The notes below the pieces were generated by a model, which searched no databases, was not told the DNA's origin, and saw nothing but the letters and a program-made list of their open reading frames with translations. Made by a program: the position numbers and the translations under genes. A stretch of 64,000 bases of DNA from Halalkalicoccus sp. NIPERK01 (GTDB lineage: Archaea; Halobacteriota; Halobacteria; Halobacteriales; Halalkalicoccaceae), in contig NZ_JASVVV010000002.1 in the NCBI RefSeq assembly GCF_030287405.1, forward strand, positions 542,179 to 606,178. The letters are read 5' to 3'. Positions 26,101 to 33,628 of this stretch are shown in pieces. The first letter of the stretch is position 1; each line of letters opens with the position of its first letter.

Positions 26101-26573
26101 TTGGCGAAGTGGGCGCTGCCCATCATCATGACGCTCTCGGGGGTGTACTCCTCGACGATCTCGGCGTACTTCTCCTCGATGATGTCGTAGGCGGCGGACC
26201 ACGAGATCTTCTCCCACCCGCCGTCGACCCGGCGCATCGGGTGTTTCAGGCGTCGATCCGAGTGTTCGGTCTCGAGGATCCCCGCGCCCTTCGAACAGAG
26301 CGAGCCGTTGTTGATCGGGTTCTCGTGCCAGGGCTCCATGCCGACGAAGGAGTCGCCGTCCCTCACACCTCTGAACCCACAGCCCACGGCACAGTAGTTA
26401 CAGATCGTCTTCGACATCTCGGCGTCGGGGCCAGTTCCCGGCTTCTCCTCCTCGTCGTTCTGTGCGAGGGTCTGGCCCGCCGCACCGCCGCCGAGGGCGA
26501 CCGCGCCCGCGAGGGCGCTGGCTTTCAGAAACGACCGCCGATCGAGATCCAGAGAGACGGGTTCGGCGCTCAT
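23172..26573 (-). CDS. Molybdopterin formate dehydrogenase-like alpha subunit, Tat-exported, Cys type
   Basis: 1133 residues. A twin-arginine signal (RRSFLKASALAG, Arg12-Arg13) is followed by the 4Fe-4S motif Cys58-x2-Cys61-x3-Cys65 and Cys93, then the molybdopterin domains. The active-site position is Cys183 in RICHSPTVTG, as in Cys-type formate dehydrogenases (Sec in others). The C-terminal dinucleotide-binding domain starts near LTTGRQVEHQGGGAETRNNP. It would oxidise formate to CO2 outside the membrane; a related oxidoreductase substrate is not excluded. Residues about 446-520 are an unusual acidic Gly/Ser/Asp/Glu-rich insertion. The ATG at 26573 is chosen because the Tat signal begins there. 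The promoter region is shared divergently with the gene at 26764. Confidence 0.88.
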   Translation of the reverse strand: MSAEPVSLDLDRRSFLKASALAGAVALGGGAAGQTLAQNDEEEKPGTGPDAEMSKTICNYCAVGCGFRGVRDGDSFVGMEPWHENPINNGSLCSKGAGILETEHSDRRLKHPMRRVDGGWEKISWSAAYDIIEEKYAEIVEEYTPESVMMMGSAHFANEEAYAFRKLAAFMGTNNCDHQARICHSPTVTGLANTWGYGAMTNTINDYRNFDLLIICGQNPAESHPIAMQHILEGQARGGTIVSIDPRYTKTSSHADNYYRMRPGTDVALLMGLMNYLRQQGELDQEMLSGRVNGWPDAEAELDQYDLETVADITWIDVEQLQELGDLIIENKPRIQIEWAMGGTQHNNGTQNIRSYALHSLASGSAARSGGGLQVMRGHANVQGATDLGVDSTILPGYYSVGAPGSWVHWTNVWNQSPWTSGSTDFWDLYDRFALMPEDIWQQLSAGGGGPPSAGELESAEADQSAAADDTHEAEDTGAGPNSQSPTEADSQVGDPAAEGGSGQDGGGDQGGTEDGGSQREVDPRTMMLQDGLSVARWYEAALQQEDRLHESNLYQPDPLKMAFFWGHSANSITEMDKMKKAMEALDLLVVADVFPAVAGTLADAEADNVLLLPASSQYEHHRSVTNSHRSVQWSEPVSPPAHDSKPDLQIMQELADRFGFGEHFDWGSGPELYNGKSTYEDALREINLGVRTVGYQQDPERLQRQKEYDDAFSTETLRADSEGLPVSGEFWGLPWPCWGDGHPGTPIIWRDDVHPAEGGHDFRANWGIDAPTPEEWESTGVDKEYPLAETVAQEGEAGLDMLRESYQPEWFDGEVIGVPQYPGFTTTLPEDPADASSMTIPMEYALREDVSIYDCAVALNEQRGHQHDLEFYEQYDNPQPDPPTGRGRARAVVWNFIDTVPRHREPIQSPRPDLAEQWPANGQQTNFFRLDQNNAATQQEATQRAYDEGMDVILTTGRQVEHQGGGAETRNNPYTADIQPHMYAEIHPDMAEDLDLVGGEDHVIITSADADKGSILVKAKVTYRPQGPDEVFLPYHWGGVAHGKNMSEKYPDGSKPLAIGDSANFITSSGFDAETQMQETKAGLVRVEKATEQRIEELNMEFIDYPQDEAGIGDSYQWDVRNQSMHPQTGDD

Positions 26574-26763
26574 CCGCCGACACCACCCCTCGCGGTGCCG
26601 TTTACGGCGTGGTATCGCCCCGTAATCGTGATAGATACACGCATGACATAAGCCTACGAGCAAACCAACATTAACGTTGTGCTTGTCAGCGAAAAACCCG
26701 GCAAGGGAAGCAGGTTTCGGTCGGACGCAAGACCTTTGCGTTCCCCCCACTACCGACCCGCTA

Positions 26764-28896
26764 ATGAAGACCGGTGCGTTCGTCTGTTCGTGTGCTGGCA
26801 CCTGTGAGGTCGACCTCGAGGCCGCCCGCGAGGGGGTCGAAGGGGTCGACGTCGCCGCCAGCTCCGAGCTGCTCTGTGGGGACGGGCTGCCGGCGATGGA
26901 GCAGGTCATCGAGGAGTACGACCTCGACCAACTGCTCGTGACCTGTCCCGAACCCGGCGTCCAGGAGAAGTTCGGGGGCGTCGCGGAGGAGCACGGCCTG
27001 CACCCCGACGCGGTCTCCTTCGTCGACCAGCGCGAGGACGCGGGCTGGGTCCACCCCGAGGCGGAGGCGACCGACAAGACCTGCCGACTGGTCAACGCCC
27101 ACCGTGCCGGCCTCGAGGAGGAGGCGATCGCCCGCACGAGAACGCGGGAGGCCGGAAAGCGCGTGGCGGTCGTCGGCGACGCGGAGGCCGCCGCCACCCT
27201 GAGCGAGGACGCCGAGGTGACGCTGATCGCGAACGGCGAGGAGTTCGCCGGGGTAGACGGCTTGGATGACGTGACCATCGAGCGCGGGCGGGTCACGGGC
27301 GTCGCCGGCGAGTTCGGCGAGTTTTCAATCGGGCTCGAGGCCCGCGTAACGGAGGACTGCATCTCGTGTATGAAGTGCGTCCACGAGGGTCCCGATGGGA
27401 TGATCACGCGCCGCCCGGTCGACATCGACCCCGACGCACCCGATGGGGAGTGGACCGAGGTCTGCCCGACCGACGCCATCGAGATGGACGGCGTCAAAAG
27501 GGAGGTAGAGGTCGATCAGGTGATCCACCCCGGCGGCGATCCCAAAGCGAGGGGCGGACGGATCGGCTACTACACCGACGCCGGGCCGGCGACGATGGCC
27601 GCCGCAGAGAGCCTTCTCGGAGGCATCACGAAGCCCGACTTCCTCGACTTCGAGATGGACGTCTGTGCCTCCGGCGAGTCGAACCAGGAGGGCTGTCGGG
27701 CCTGCTACGACGCCTGCCCCCACGACGCGGTCGCGAAACCCCGGCCCGACGAGGTAGAGATCGATCCGATCGCGTGTCGGAACTGCGGGGCCTGCACCAG
27801 CGCCTGTCCGACCGGCGCGGTGAGCCTGCGCGAGCCCTCGAACGAACGCATCGCCCGCGAGGTGGAGGCGCTGCTCTCGACGGGGGCGGATCAGGGCGGC
27901 TGGCTCTCGCGGGGCTCGGCGGGGATCGAGAACCCGATAATCGCCTTCGTCTGCGGCGAGCGCGCCGACGACGCCCTCTCGGAGTACGGCAAACGCGCCG
28001 CCGCAGGTGAAGAAATCGAGTACCCCCCGATCCTGCCCGTGGGCGTGAACTGCGCGGACACCGTGGGCGAATCGCACGTCGCTCACGCGCTGGCCTGCGG
28101 CGCGGCGGGCGTCGCGGTCCTCGGATGCGGATGTGACTGCCGACACTCCGGACCCGACCCCAAGGAGGACCTCGTCGAGCGGCTCAATCGGGCGACGCGG
28201 GATCTCGGACTCGGCGAGCGCGTGGGCTTCTTCGCGCCCGAGGCCGGCGACCCCGAGGGGTTCGTCGAGTCGCTCTCGGCGTTCGAGGACTCCCTCGAAC
28301 CCTCGCCGGTGCCGGAGGGCGACCACCGCGCAGACGGCACCCTGCTCCACAGCGAGCACGAGAACCCCGAGTTCTACAACCACGGCTGGACCCTCGAGAG
28401 CGTGCGGGCGATCCTCGCTTACGCCGAACCCGAACGCGAGGTGATTCGTGGACTAGAGGACTTCGGTCGGATGGAGGTCTCGGACGCGTGTACGCTCACC
28501 CCCACGTGTTCGAACCTCTGTCCGACCGACGCCATTCGGCGGACCGACACGGGCCTCGAGTTCAACCACGAGAAGTGCGTCAACTGCGGGCTCTGCGAGG
28601 AGGGCTGTCCCGAGAGCGCGATCACGATGAGAGATGGGTTAGACCTCTCGTTGTTGCCGGAGAACCGCGCCGAGGAAACCGAGGAAGGCGAAGATCCCGC
28701 CTGGACCCGGACGTTCGAGGGCGAGATGCTCGAGTGTGTTCGGTGTGGCGACCCCTTCACGAGCGAGCGCTCGGCGGCGAAGATCGAGGAGGAGGTCGGC
28801 GACCTCGTGGCGGGGCTGGCCCCGAGCGCCGAGGGGAGCGTCTTCGAGTACTGTCCGGACTGCCGGGCCTTCCTGCTGTATGACCGGGGGAACTAG
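26764..28896 (+). CDS. HdrA-N / polyferredoxin / MvhD-like iron-sulfur fusion protein
   Basis: 710 residues, cytoplasmic. Residues 1-120 resemble the HdrA N-terminal domain (FVCSCAGTCEVDLEAAREGV; LLVTCPEPGVQEKFGGVAEE; WVHPEAEATDKTCRLVNAHR). A short VAVVGDAEA segment at 131-165 looks like a remnant of the FAD domain. A ferredoxin-like pair (Cys199-x2-Cys202-x2-Cys205, with Cys234) is followed by clusters at 301-319 and 338-348 (CRNCGACTSACP). An MvhD/FlpD-like domain spans 391-512 (IIAFVCGERAD; GVAVLGCGCDCRHSGPDP). Another ferredoxin domain lies at 576-615 (CVNCGLCEEGCP), and a CxxC pair ends the protein. Divergent from fdh alpha and 1 nt before torD. Likely moves electrons between redox partners; electron bifurcation would need flavin, for which no intact site is visible. 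Confidence 0.8.
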   Translation: MKTGAFVCSCAGTCEVDLEAAREGVEGVDVAASSELLCGDGLPAMEQVIEEYDLDQLLVTCPEPGVQEKFGGVAEEHGLHPDAVSFVDQREDAGWVHPEAEATDKTCRLVNAHRAGLEEEAIARTRTREAGKRVAVVGDAEAAATLSEDAEVTLIANGEEFAGVDGLDDVTIERGRVTGVAGEFGEFSIGLEARVTEDCISCMKCVHEGPDGMITRRPVDIDPDAPDGEWTEVCPTDAIEMDGVKREVEVDQVIHPGGDPKARGGRIGYYTDAGPATMAAAESLLGGITKPDFLDFEMDVCASGESNQEGCRACYDACPHDAVAKPRPDEVEIDPIACRNCGACTSACPTGAVSLREPSNERIAREVEALLSTGADQGGWLSRGSAGIENPIIAFVCGERADDALSEYGKRAAAGEEIEYPPILPVGVNCADTVGESHVAHALACGAAGVAVLGCGCDCRHSGPDPKEDLVERLNRATRDLGLGERVGFFAPEAGDPEGFVESLSAFEDSLEPSPVPEGDHRADGTLLHSEHENPEFYNHGWTLESVRAILAYAEPEREVIRGLEDFGRMEVSDACTLTPTCSNLCPTDAIRRTDTGLEFNHEKCVNCGLCEEGCPESAITMRDGLDLSLLPENRAEETEEGEDPAWTRTFEGEMLECVRCGDPFTSERSAAKIEEEVGDLVAGLAPSAEGSVFEYCPDCRAFLLYDRGN

Positions 28897-28897
28897 C

Positions 28898-29521
28898 ATG
28901 AGCGACGAGGAGATCTACGCCGCCCGGCTCGAACTGGTCGACTTCCTGATCGAGGCGCTGTGGGACACTCCGAGCGAGGAGTTCGTCGGAACCCTGCTGT
29001 CGGGCGAGATCAGGGTTCCAGAAAGCGTCGGCGAGGATCTGGATGCGGGCTTCGAGAGACTGCGGACCTTCATCGAGGAAAACGAGGGTCGCGACGCGGA
29101 GGTGGTCCACCGGGAGTTGAACCGCGAGTACACCCGCGTGTTCGTCGGCCCGCGACCCCCCGTGATGGCCCACGAGAGCTACTACCGCGAGGAGATGGAC
29201 TTCCTGGGGAAGGGAAAGGCCGAGGTCGAGGCGAGTTACGCCGCGGCGGGCTGGAACCCCCCCGAGGACTACCCCGAGGAGGCGGACTTCCTCGCCGTGG
29301 AACTCGCCTTCCTCCGGCACCTGATCGAGCGCCAGCGCCGCGGCGCGGCGGAGGCGTTCGGCTACGAGCGGGTCTTCCTCGAGGAGCACATGGCCCACTG
29401 GATCGACGACTGTGCGGGCGATATCGTCGAGTACGCCGACGGCGCGTTCTACGAGGCGGTCGGCCGCCTCCTCTCGGGCGTCGTCGCCTTCGAGTACGAA
29501 CTCGCGGGCCAGATGGCCTGA
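28898..29521 (+). CDS. TorD/DmsD-family molybdoenzyme maturation chaperone
   Basis: 207 residues, all helical. ELVDFLIEALWDTPSEEF, REYTRVFVGPRPPVMAHESY (the characteristic FVGP...P..ES) and EEADFLAVELAFLRHLIERQ, then HMAHWIDDCAGDI, match the TorD family. These proteins bind Tat signals and aid cofactor insertion. The Tat-bearing alpha subunit on the other strand is the obvious client. It begins 1 nt after the stop of the iron-sulfur fusion gene, so the two are one transcript. Confidence 0.88.
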   Translation: MSDEEIYAARLELVDFLIEALWDTPSEEFVGTLLSGEIRVPESVGEDLDAGFERLRTFIEENEGRDAEVVHRELNREYTRVFVGPRPPVMAHESYYREEMDFLGKGKAEVEASYAAAGWNPPEDYPEEADFLAVELAFLRHLIERQRRGAAEAFGYERVFLEEHMAHWIDDCAGDIVEYADGAFYEAVGRLLSGVVAFEYELAGQMA

Positions 29522-29562
29522 AGGCACAACGTTTTTGTCGTGACACACGCTCCCAATCGAGT

Positions 29563-29823
29563 ATGGCGCTCAAGACCGCGCTCGAGCACAACCCCGTGCT
29601 CACGATCGGCTTCCTGCTGTTCGGCGGGTGGCTCGCGCTCACGACGCTGAACGTCGCCTCGAGCATGGGGTCCGTGACCGGCGCCGAGTGGATCGGCCAC
29701 TCGGGACCCGGCGGAGTAGTGGGGCTCGCGGTGCTGTTCGTCCTCGGCGTGCTGCTGGTCTATCTCTACGCCGAACTCGCCGAATCCGACCCCGCACCCG
29801 AGAGCTTCCCCCCCGATCGCTGA
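29563..29823 (+). CDS. Small two-pass membrane protein near formate dehydrogenase cluster
   Basis: 86 residues from the ATG at 29563: helix 1 at residues 12-33 (PVLTIGFLLFGGWLALTTLN), a polar loop (GSVTGAEWIGHSGPGG), helix 2 at 51-69, and a short acidic tail. No family known. It overlaps the next gene by 1 nt (TGATG). The place directly after torD suggests co-expression with the molybdoenzyme genes; a T-run (GTTTTTGTC) 26-32 nt upstream could be an additional promoter. Confidence 0.68.
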   Translation: MALKTALEHNPVLTIGFLLFGGWLALTTLNVASSMGSVTGAEWIGHSGPGGVVGLAVLFVLGVLLVYLYAELAESDPAPESFPPDR

Positions 29824-30146
29824 TGGTCGAAGAGAGTCTCGAAACGATCGAGATCGAGCCGAGCGAGCGATTTCTCGAGGCCGCACGCGAGTGGGGCGAG
29901 CGCCGAATGCTCGAGGAGGAGGATGCGATCCACACGAAGGCCGAACAGGCGCTCCTGGAGATCGAACACCTCGTCTCCGGCCGAACGGAGGTCGAGTTCG
30001 TCGTCGAGGGCGAAACGATTCGGTACGAACCGAGCGAGGACCTCGCGGCGTTTCTGGACGAGCAGGCCGCCGCCGCGGGGATCGATCGGGAAACGGTCCT
30101 CGAACTGTACGTGAACCTCTTTTCGCGGGTCTTCCTCGACGGGTAG
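29823..30146 (+). CDS. Hypothetical acidic helical protein
   Basis: 107 residues, mostly charged helix: LETIEIEPSERFLEAAREWG, RMLEEEDAIHTKAEQALLEI and a C-terminal ETVLELYVNLFSRVFLDG. No membrane segment and no motif I recognise. The start shares one base with the preceding stop (TGATG), implying translational coupling to the small membrane protein. Together they could form a membrane-anchored pair, which is inference from the overlap alone. Confidence 0.7.
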   Translation: MVEESLETIEIEPSERFLEAAREWGERRMLEEEDAIHTKAEQALLEIEHLVSGRTEVEFVVEGETIRYEPSEDLAAFLDEQAAAAGIDRETVLELYVNLFSRVFLDG

Positions 30147-30184
30147 GGACAGGGTATAAGCCGGTCGAGCGGTACTGTCGAGGT

Positions 30185-30355
30185 ATGAGCCACGAGATCG
30201 AGAAGACCGACCTGAAGACCCGACCGGCGATCGAGGAGATCGACGGCCACGCGACGTGGTCGCACACCGGTCCGCACGTCATCAACACCGGCGTCGTCGA
30301 CGGCGAGGTCTCGTTCGACCTCGATCCCGAGGACCGCAGGGACAAGGACGACTAA
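30185..30355 (+). CDS. Short hypothetical protein (56 residues)
   Basis: 56 residues: MSHEIEKTDLKTRPAIEEID, then WSHTGPHVINTGVVDG and an acidic end. No motif known. GGTATAAGC about 26-32 nt before the ATG is a good TATA box, giving a leaderless message independent of the upstream genes. The stop overlaps the stop of the convergent gene (shared CTAA, 30352-30355). Confidence 0.68.
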   Translation: MSHEIEKTDLKTRPAIEEIDGHATWSHTGPHVINTGVVDGEVSFDLDPEDRRDKDD

Positions 30356-31044
30356 TCGAGTTCCCAACCGGCCTTCTCCGCGGCGAGTTCGATCGGGACG
30401 AACTCCCAACCGGCCTCCTCCGCGATCCATTCCTCGCCCTCGCAGCCGAGCACGACCATCCGCTCGGCGAAGAACATCGACATCTCCGTGATCTCCGCGA
30501 GGCGTTCCCCCGGTCCCGTTCCGGTGCCGTTGAAGAAGTCGGCGTCTACGCCGTGGGAGCGCTGGAAGGCGTTGATGACGTGGGCGTCGACCTCGCCGAC
30601 GATGCCGATCCAGTCGGCGAACGTCGCGCCCGCGAAGACGAGCCCCGGGTCCGCGAGGCGTTTGGCCGCCTCGTAGGTGAGTGCCATCGTCATGTCGTCG
30701 GCCCCGCCGCCGTGGGGCCCCGAGGCCTCCTCGGGGACGCCGCCCGTCTCCCGACCTTCGGCCGCCTCGCGCGCCGAGGTGCCGCCCGCCCCGCCCCGCG
30801 TCTCGGGGAGCCCGACCGGCTTGTCCCGGTTCTCGTGGGGGACGTGGGGTGTTGTCTCTCCGGGATCGGGCGTCGGTTCCGGGCCGGACCTCGGTTCCGA
30901 ATCGGTCGCCGTCCCGTCGGTACCGAGCGTCTCGTTCTCCTCCTCGAAATCGCCCTCGCCACGCCAGAACCAGTCGCCGCGGTTCGGGTGGGGTTCGTCC
31001 TCCGATTCGGTCTCGATCTCGTCGAGGTCGATGCTGTCGGTCAT
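30352..31044 (-). CDS. Haloarchaeal hypothetical protein coupled to the AOR-like gene
   Basis: 230 residues. The first 115 residues are disordered and acidic with Gly/Pro/Thr; the rest is a compact domain: MTMALTYEAAKRLADPGLVF, AGATFADWIGIVGEVDAHVI and SMFFAERMVVLGCEGEEWIA. No family motif is certain. The ATG at 31044 overlaps the stop of the aldehyde oxidoreductase-like gene by 4 nt (ATGA), so it is made together with that protein and may be its partner. Confidence 0.72.
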   Translation of the reverse strand: MTDSIDLDEIETESEDEPHPNRGDWFWRGEGDFEEENETLGTDGTATDSEPRSGPEPTPDPGETTPHVPHENRDKPVGLPETRGGAGGTSAREAAEGRETGGVPEEASGPHGGGADDMTMALTYEAAKRLADPGLVFAGATFADWIGIVGEVDAHVINAFQRSHGVDADFFNGTGTGPGERLAEITEMSMFFAERMVVLGCEGEEWIAEEAGWEFVPIELAAEKAGWELD

Positions 31045-32756
31045 TGCGTGTCGAGTTCGGCGAGGTCCAGTCGGTCGAGCGTCTCGGCGGTGGGTCGACC
31101 CTGCTCGTCCCACCCGCGGGCGGCGTAGTAGCGATCGAGCAGTCTCGAGAACTCCCCGGGGTCGATCGCCTCGTCCGCCGTCGAGGGTCGGGTGAGCGCC
31201 TCGGGCACCCGGTCGGCCCCCCTGTCGAACCCCTCGCGGACGTTGAACAGGCGGGTGAGCGTCCAGACGCGCTCGCCGAGGGTCGCGAGGTCAGTGGACG
31301 AGAGGTCGTAGCCCAGTTCCGAGAGCCACGCCGCGCCCAGGTCGGCGAACGACTCGCCGACGAAGTCGTCGACGATCAGGCTCCAGAGGGCGGCTCGGCG
31401 GTCCTGTTCGGCGATCACCCGCCGGACGCGCTCCTCGTCGGTCCAGGTACTGAAGGGTTCGTCCTCGATGGGGCGGGCCCGTCGGTGACAGCCCCCGCGG
31501 TCGCTCGTGGCGTAGGCCAGCGCCATCGAGCGCGCGCCCCGCGGGTCGTAGGCGGGCAGTTCCATCCCCTTGATCGCGGGGACGAACGCCTCGCCGCCGA
31601 ACTCCTCGGCAGCGCGCTCGACCCCGTCGGCCAGCGCGTTCCCCAACTCCGTCTCCCGGGCCGCGATCTCCTCGAGCAGGTCGCGGGCGGCCTCGTGGTC
31701 GCCGAACGCGAGCGCTCGGTCGATCAGCCCCGCCTCGCTCGCGCGGATCGCCCACGCGACGGCGTTGCCCGCCGAGATCACGTCGATCCCCAGCCGATCA
31801 CAGCGCGCGCCGAGCGCCGCGACGGCGTCGAACTCGTCGATTCCCAGCCCCGCGCCGAGCGTCATCGGGGTCGCTCCCCGCGGGACGCTCTCGCCTTCCT
31901 CGGTGCTGACCTCGAACCCGCCCGGGATCGCGCCCTCGTGTTCGCGGCCCGTCGCGGCGGCACGGGCGGCCTCGATGCCGATCCCCGAGACGCCGTCGAA
32001 CCGGTTTTCCTGCCAGCCCCGCGTCGCGAGCGCGCCCACCGCGTCGGCGAAGTCGACCGATTCGAGCGTCTCGCTCGCGGCCTGCCAGCGGCCGGTGTCG
32101 TCGTCGGCGAAGCGCTCCTCGTAGATCCGCCGGAGATCCGAGCGCTCCTCGGGCACCACCCCGCGGGCGACGACGGCCTTCAGCCGCTTCGCGCCCATCA
32201 CCGCGCCCGCGCCGCCCCGGCCGGCGTGGTGGTCGCCGCCGTCGGCGGCGATCGTCGCGTAGCTCACCCGGTTCTCGCCCGCCGGACCGATACAGGCGAC
32301 GTGTCCCTCGAACGCCTCTGCGGTCACGGCGGCGTCGTCGCCCCACGTCTCCGTGGGTTCGAGGGTCGCCTCGCCGTCCTCGATCGTCAGGGACATCGGC
32401 TCGTCGGCCCGGCCCGTGACGAGGACTGCGAGACAGTCGTCGAGCGCGCCGGCGAGCGCGCCAGCGAACTCGCCGCCGCTGTAGGAGTCGAGAAACGCCC
32501 CCGTCAACGGGGACTTGGTGATCGCGGCGTAGCGCGGTTCGCCTGGGGCACGGCCCGTGAGCGGCCCGACCACGAACAGCAGGGCGTTCTCGGGACCCAG
32601 CGGGTCGGTCCCCGGATCGAGTTCCTCGTAGAGGTAGCGCGCGCCCAACCCCTTCCCGCCGACGTACCGCCGGAGCCACCGTTCGGGGATCGGTTCCCGT
32701 GAGACCGTCTCGGCGGCGAGATCGATCCGGAGCAGGAAGCGGGCGGGCGGGGCCAT
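31041..32756 (-). CDS. Aldehyde ferredoxin oxidoreductase homologue lacking 4Fe-4S ligands
   Basis: 571 residues. Domain 1 matches AOR (YVGGKGLGARYLYEEL; KSPLTGAFLDSYSGGEFAGA), with the pterin-binding HHAGRGGAGAVMGAKRLKAV at 177-194 and RGGCHRRARP at 420-429. Only four cysteines exist (108, 155, 319, 423). The stretch that normally holds CxxCxxxC (here about 262-282) and the site of the fourth ligand (about 458-470) contain none. Active AORs oxidise aldehydes with a tungsten-pterin and a nearby 4Fe-4S cluster. This one either transfers electrons differently or has another role. The ATG at 32756 is chosen at the family start. Coupled to the gene at 30352. Confidence 0.82.
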   Translation of the reverse strand: MAPPARFLLRIDLAAETVSREPIPERWLRRYVGGKGLGARYLYEELDPGTDPLGPENALLFVVGPLTGRAPGEPRYAAITKSPLTGAFLDSYSGGEFAGALAGALDDCLAVLVTGRADEPMSLTIEDGEATLEPTETWGDDAAVTAEAFEGHVACIGPAGENRVSYATIAADGGDHHAGRGGAGAVMGAKRLKAVVARGVVPEERSDLRRIYEERFADDDTGRWQAASETLESVDFADAVGALATRGWQENRFDGVSGIGIEAARAAATGREHEGAIPGGFEVSTEEGESVPRGATPMTLGAGLGIDEFDAVAALGARCDRLGIDVISAGNAVAWAIRASEAGLIDRALAFGDHEAARDLLEEIAARETELGNALADGVERAAEEFGGEAFVPAIKGMELPAYDPRGARSMALAYATSDRGGCHRRARPIEDEPFSTWTDEERVRRVIAEQDRRAALWSLIVDDFVGESFADLGAAWLSELGYDLSSTDLATLGERVWTLTRLFNVREGFDRGADRVPEALTRPSTADEAIDPGEFSRLLDRYYAARGWDEQGRPTAETLDRLDLAELDTQ

Positions 32757-32850
32757 CTGTGGAGCCCCTACGGGCTGAGACGTGCATAAACCCTGCCATG
32801 GGCGACCCCGCCGGGAAAGGGTTATTCCGTCGGCCCCACCAGTAACCGAC

Positions 32851-33243
32851 ATGATCGAACGTGAGGATGTGGACGAGCGCGAGCTCGCCGTGCTCCACGA
32901 GTGTCAGCTCGCGATCGAGTACCTCTACCGCGCGTACGGGAACCTGCTGACGTTCCACCACGGGGTCGGCCACGCGATGGACCGCTTCGCGGTCGCCGAG
33001 CGGGAACTGCGCGCGCTGGGCCACGACGCGCTGGCCGACGAGTTGCGCGACGAGCACCTGCCGGCGGGGGCGGTCGACGAGGTGTGGACCTACGAGCTCG
33101 TCGAGGCGTTCCAGAGCGGGATGCTCTCGGCGGTCACCGCCTTCGAGCGCGACGTCCGCGAGGAACTCGCCGAGGGCACGCCCCACCTCCACGAGCGACA
33201 CCAGCAGGCGAGGTGGCGCGAGCGCTCTCGAAAGGACCGGTAG
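32851..33243 (+). CDS. Conserved haloarchaeal helical protein
   Basis: 130 residues, strongly helical with several histidines: ELAVLHECQLAIEYLYRAYG, LTFHHGVGHAMDRFAVAERE and LHERHQQARWRERSRKDR. The His-rich HHGVGHAMD could bind metal. No membrane segment; family not recognised. GGGTTATTC about 26-32 nt before the ATG is a plausible TATA element, so it has its own promoter. It diverges from the AOR-like gene. Confidence 0.72.
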   Translation: MIEREDVDERELAVLHECQLAIEYLYRAYGNLLTFHHGVGHAMDRFAVAERELRALGHDALADELRDEHLPAGAVDEVWTYELVEAFQSGMLSAVTAFERDVREELAEGTPHLHERHQQARWRERSRKDR

Positions 33244-33309
33244 GAACGCCCGGGGCAGGGACTTTATCGGAGGCTGGGAGGTGTATCGGTATGGACCGCG
33301 AAAACTGAC

Positions 33310-33573
33310 TCACCGTGTCCTGCCCACCTGGCAGACGTACTCGAAGACCGTTCGTTCCGTGTCGACAGGCGCCTCGTTTCGCGGGCCGTGGCCGTCGCCC
33401 TCGGAGTCGACGATGTGTGACCGCAGCGCCGCGATCGCCTCTTTTTCTCCTCTCCTCCCCTGCGCGTATCGTTCGATCCTCGATTTCCTACAATAGGGGC
33501 AGATCCACTTGAACTCCGTCTCGAGTGCTGGTCCACTCTCGGGGCCGGAAGCGCGTCCCTGTGGCGTCATCAT
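33310..33573 (-). CDS. Small protein with CPYC zinc-finger half
   Basis: 87 residues. FKWICPYCRKSRIERYAQGR shows a CxxC near the middle and YVCQVG a further cysteine near the end, but not a full four-Cys site. No family known. An alternative ATG lies one codon downstream of 33573. It sits upstream of nothing obvious and 55 nt from the regulator gene; coding status is plausible, not certain. Confidence 0.55.
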   Translation of the reverse strand: MMTPQGRASGPESGPALETEFKWICPYCRKSRIERYAQGRRGEKEAIAALRSHIVDSEGDGHGPRNEAPVDTERTVFEYVCQVGRTR

Positions 33574-33628
33574 ACATCACGGATCTCGTTACAGAACGGT
33601 GAATCTGACTTCTGGGTATACAACCCGT

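Noticed and set aside
23193..26651. Very long open frame (over 1100 codons) opposite the formate dehydrogenase alpha gene
   Set aside because: It is rich in Arg, Val, Leu and Gly without domain structure and is the antisense shadow of a gene with strong family motifs, as often happens at high GC.
26655..26680. Partly symmetric AACATTAACGTT between the divergent fdh and iron-sulfur genes as an operator
   Set aside because: The symmetry is imperfect and short and no second copy is seen, so it was not listed as a site.
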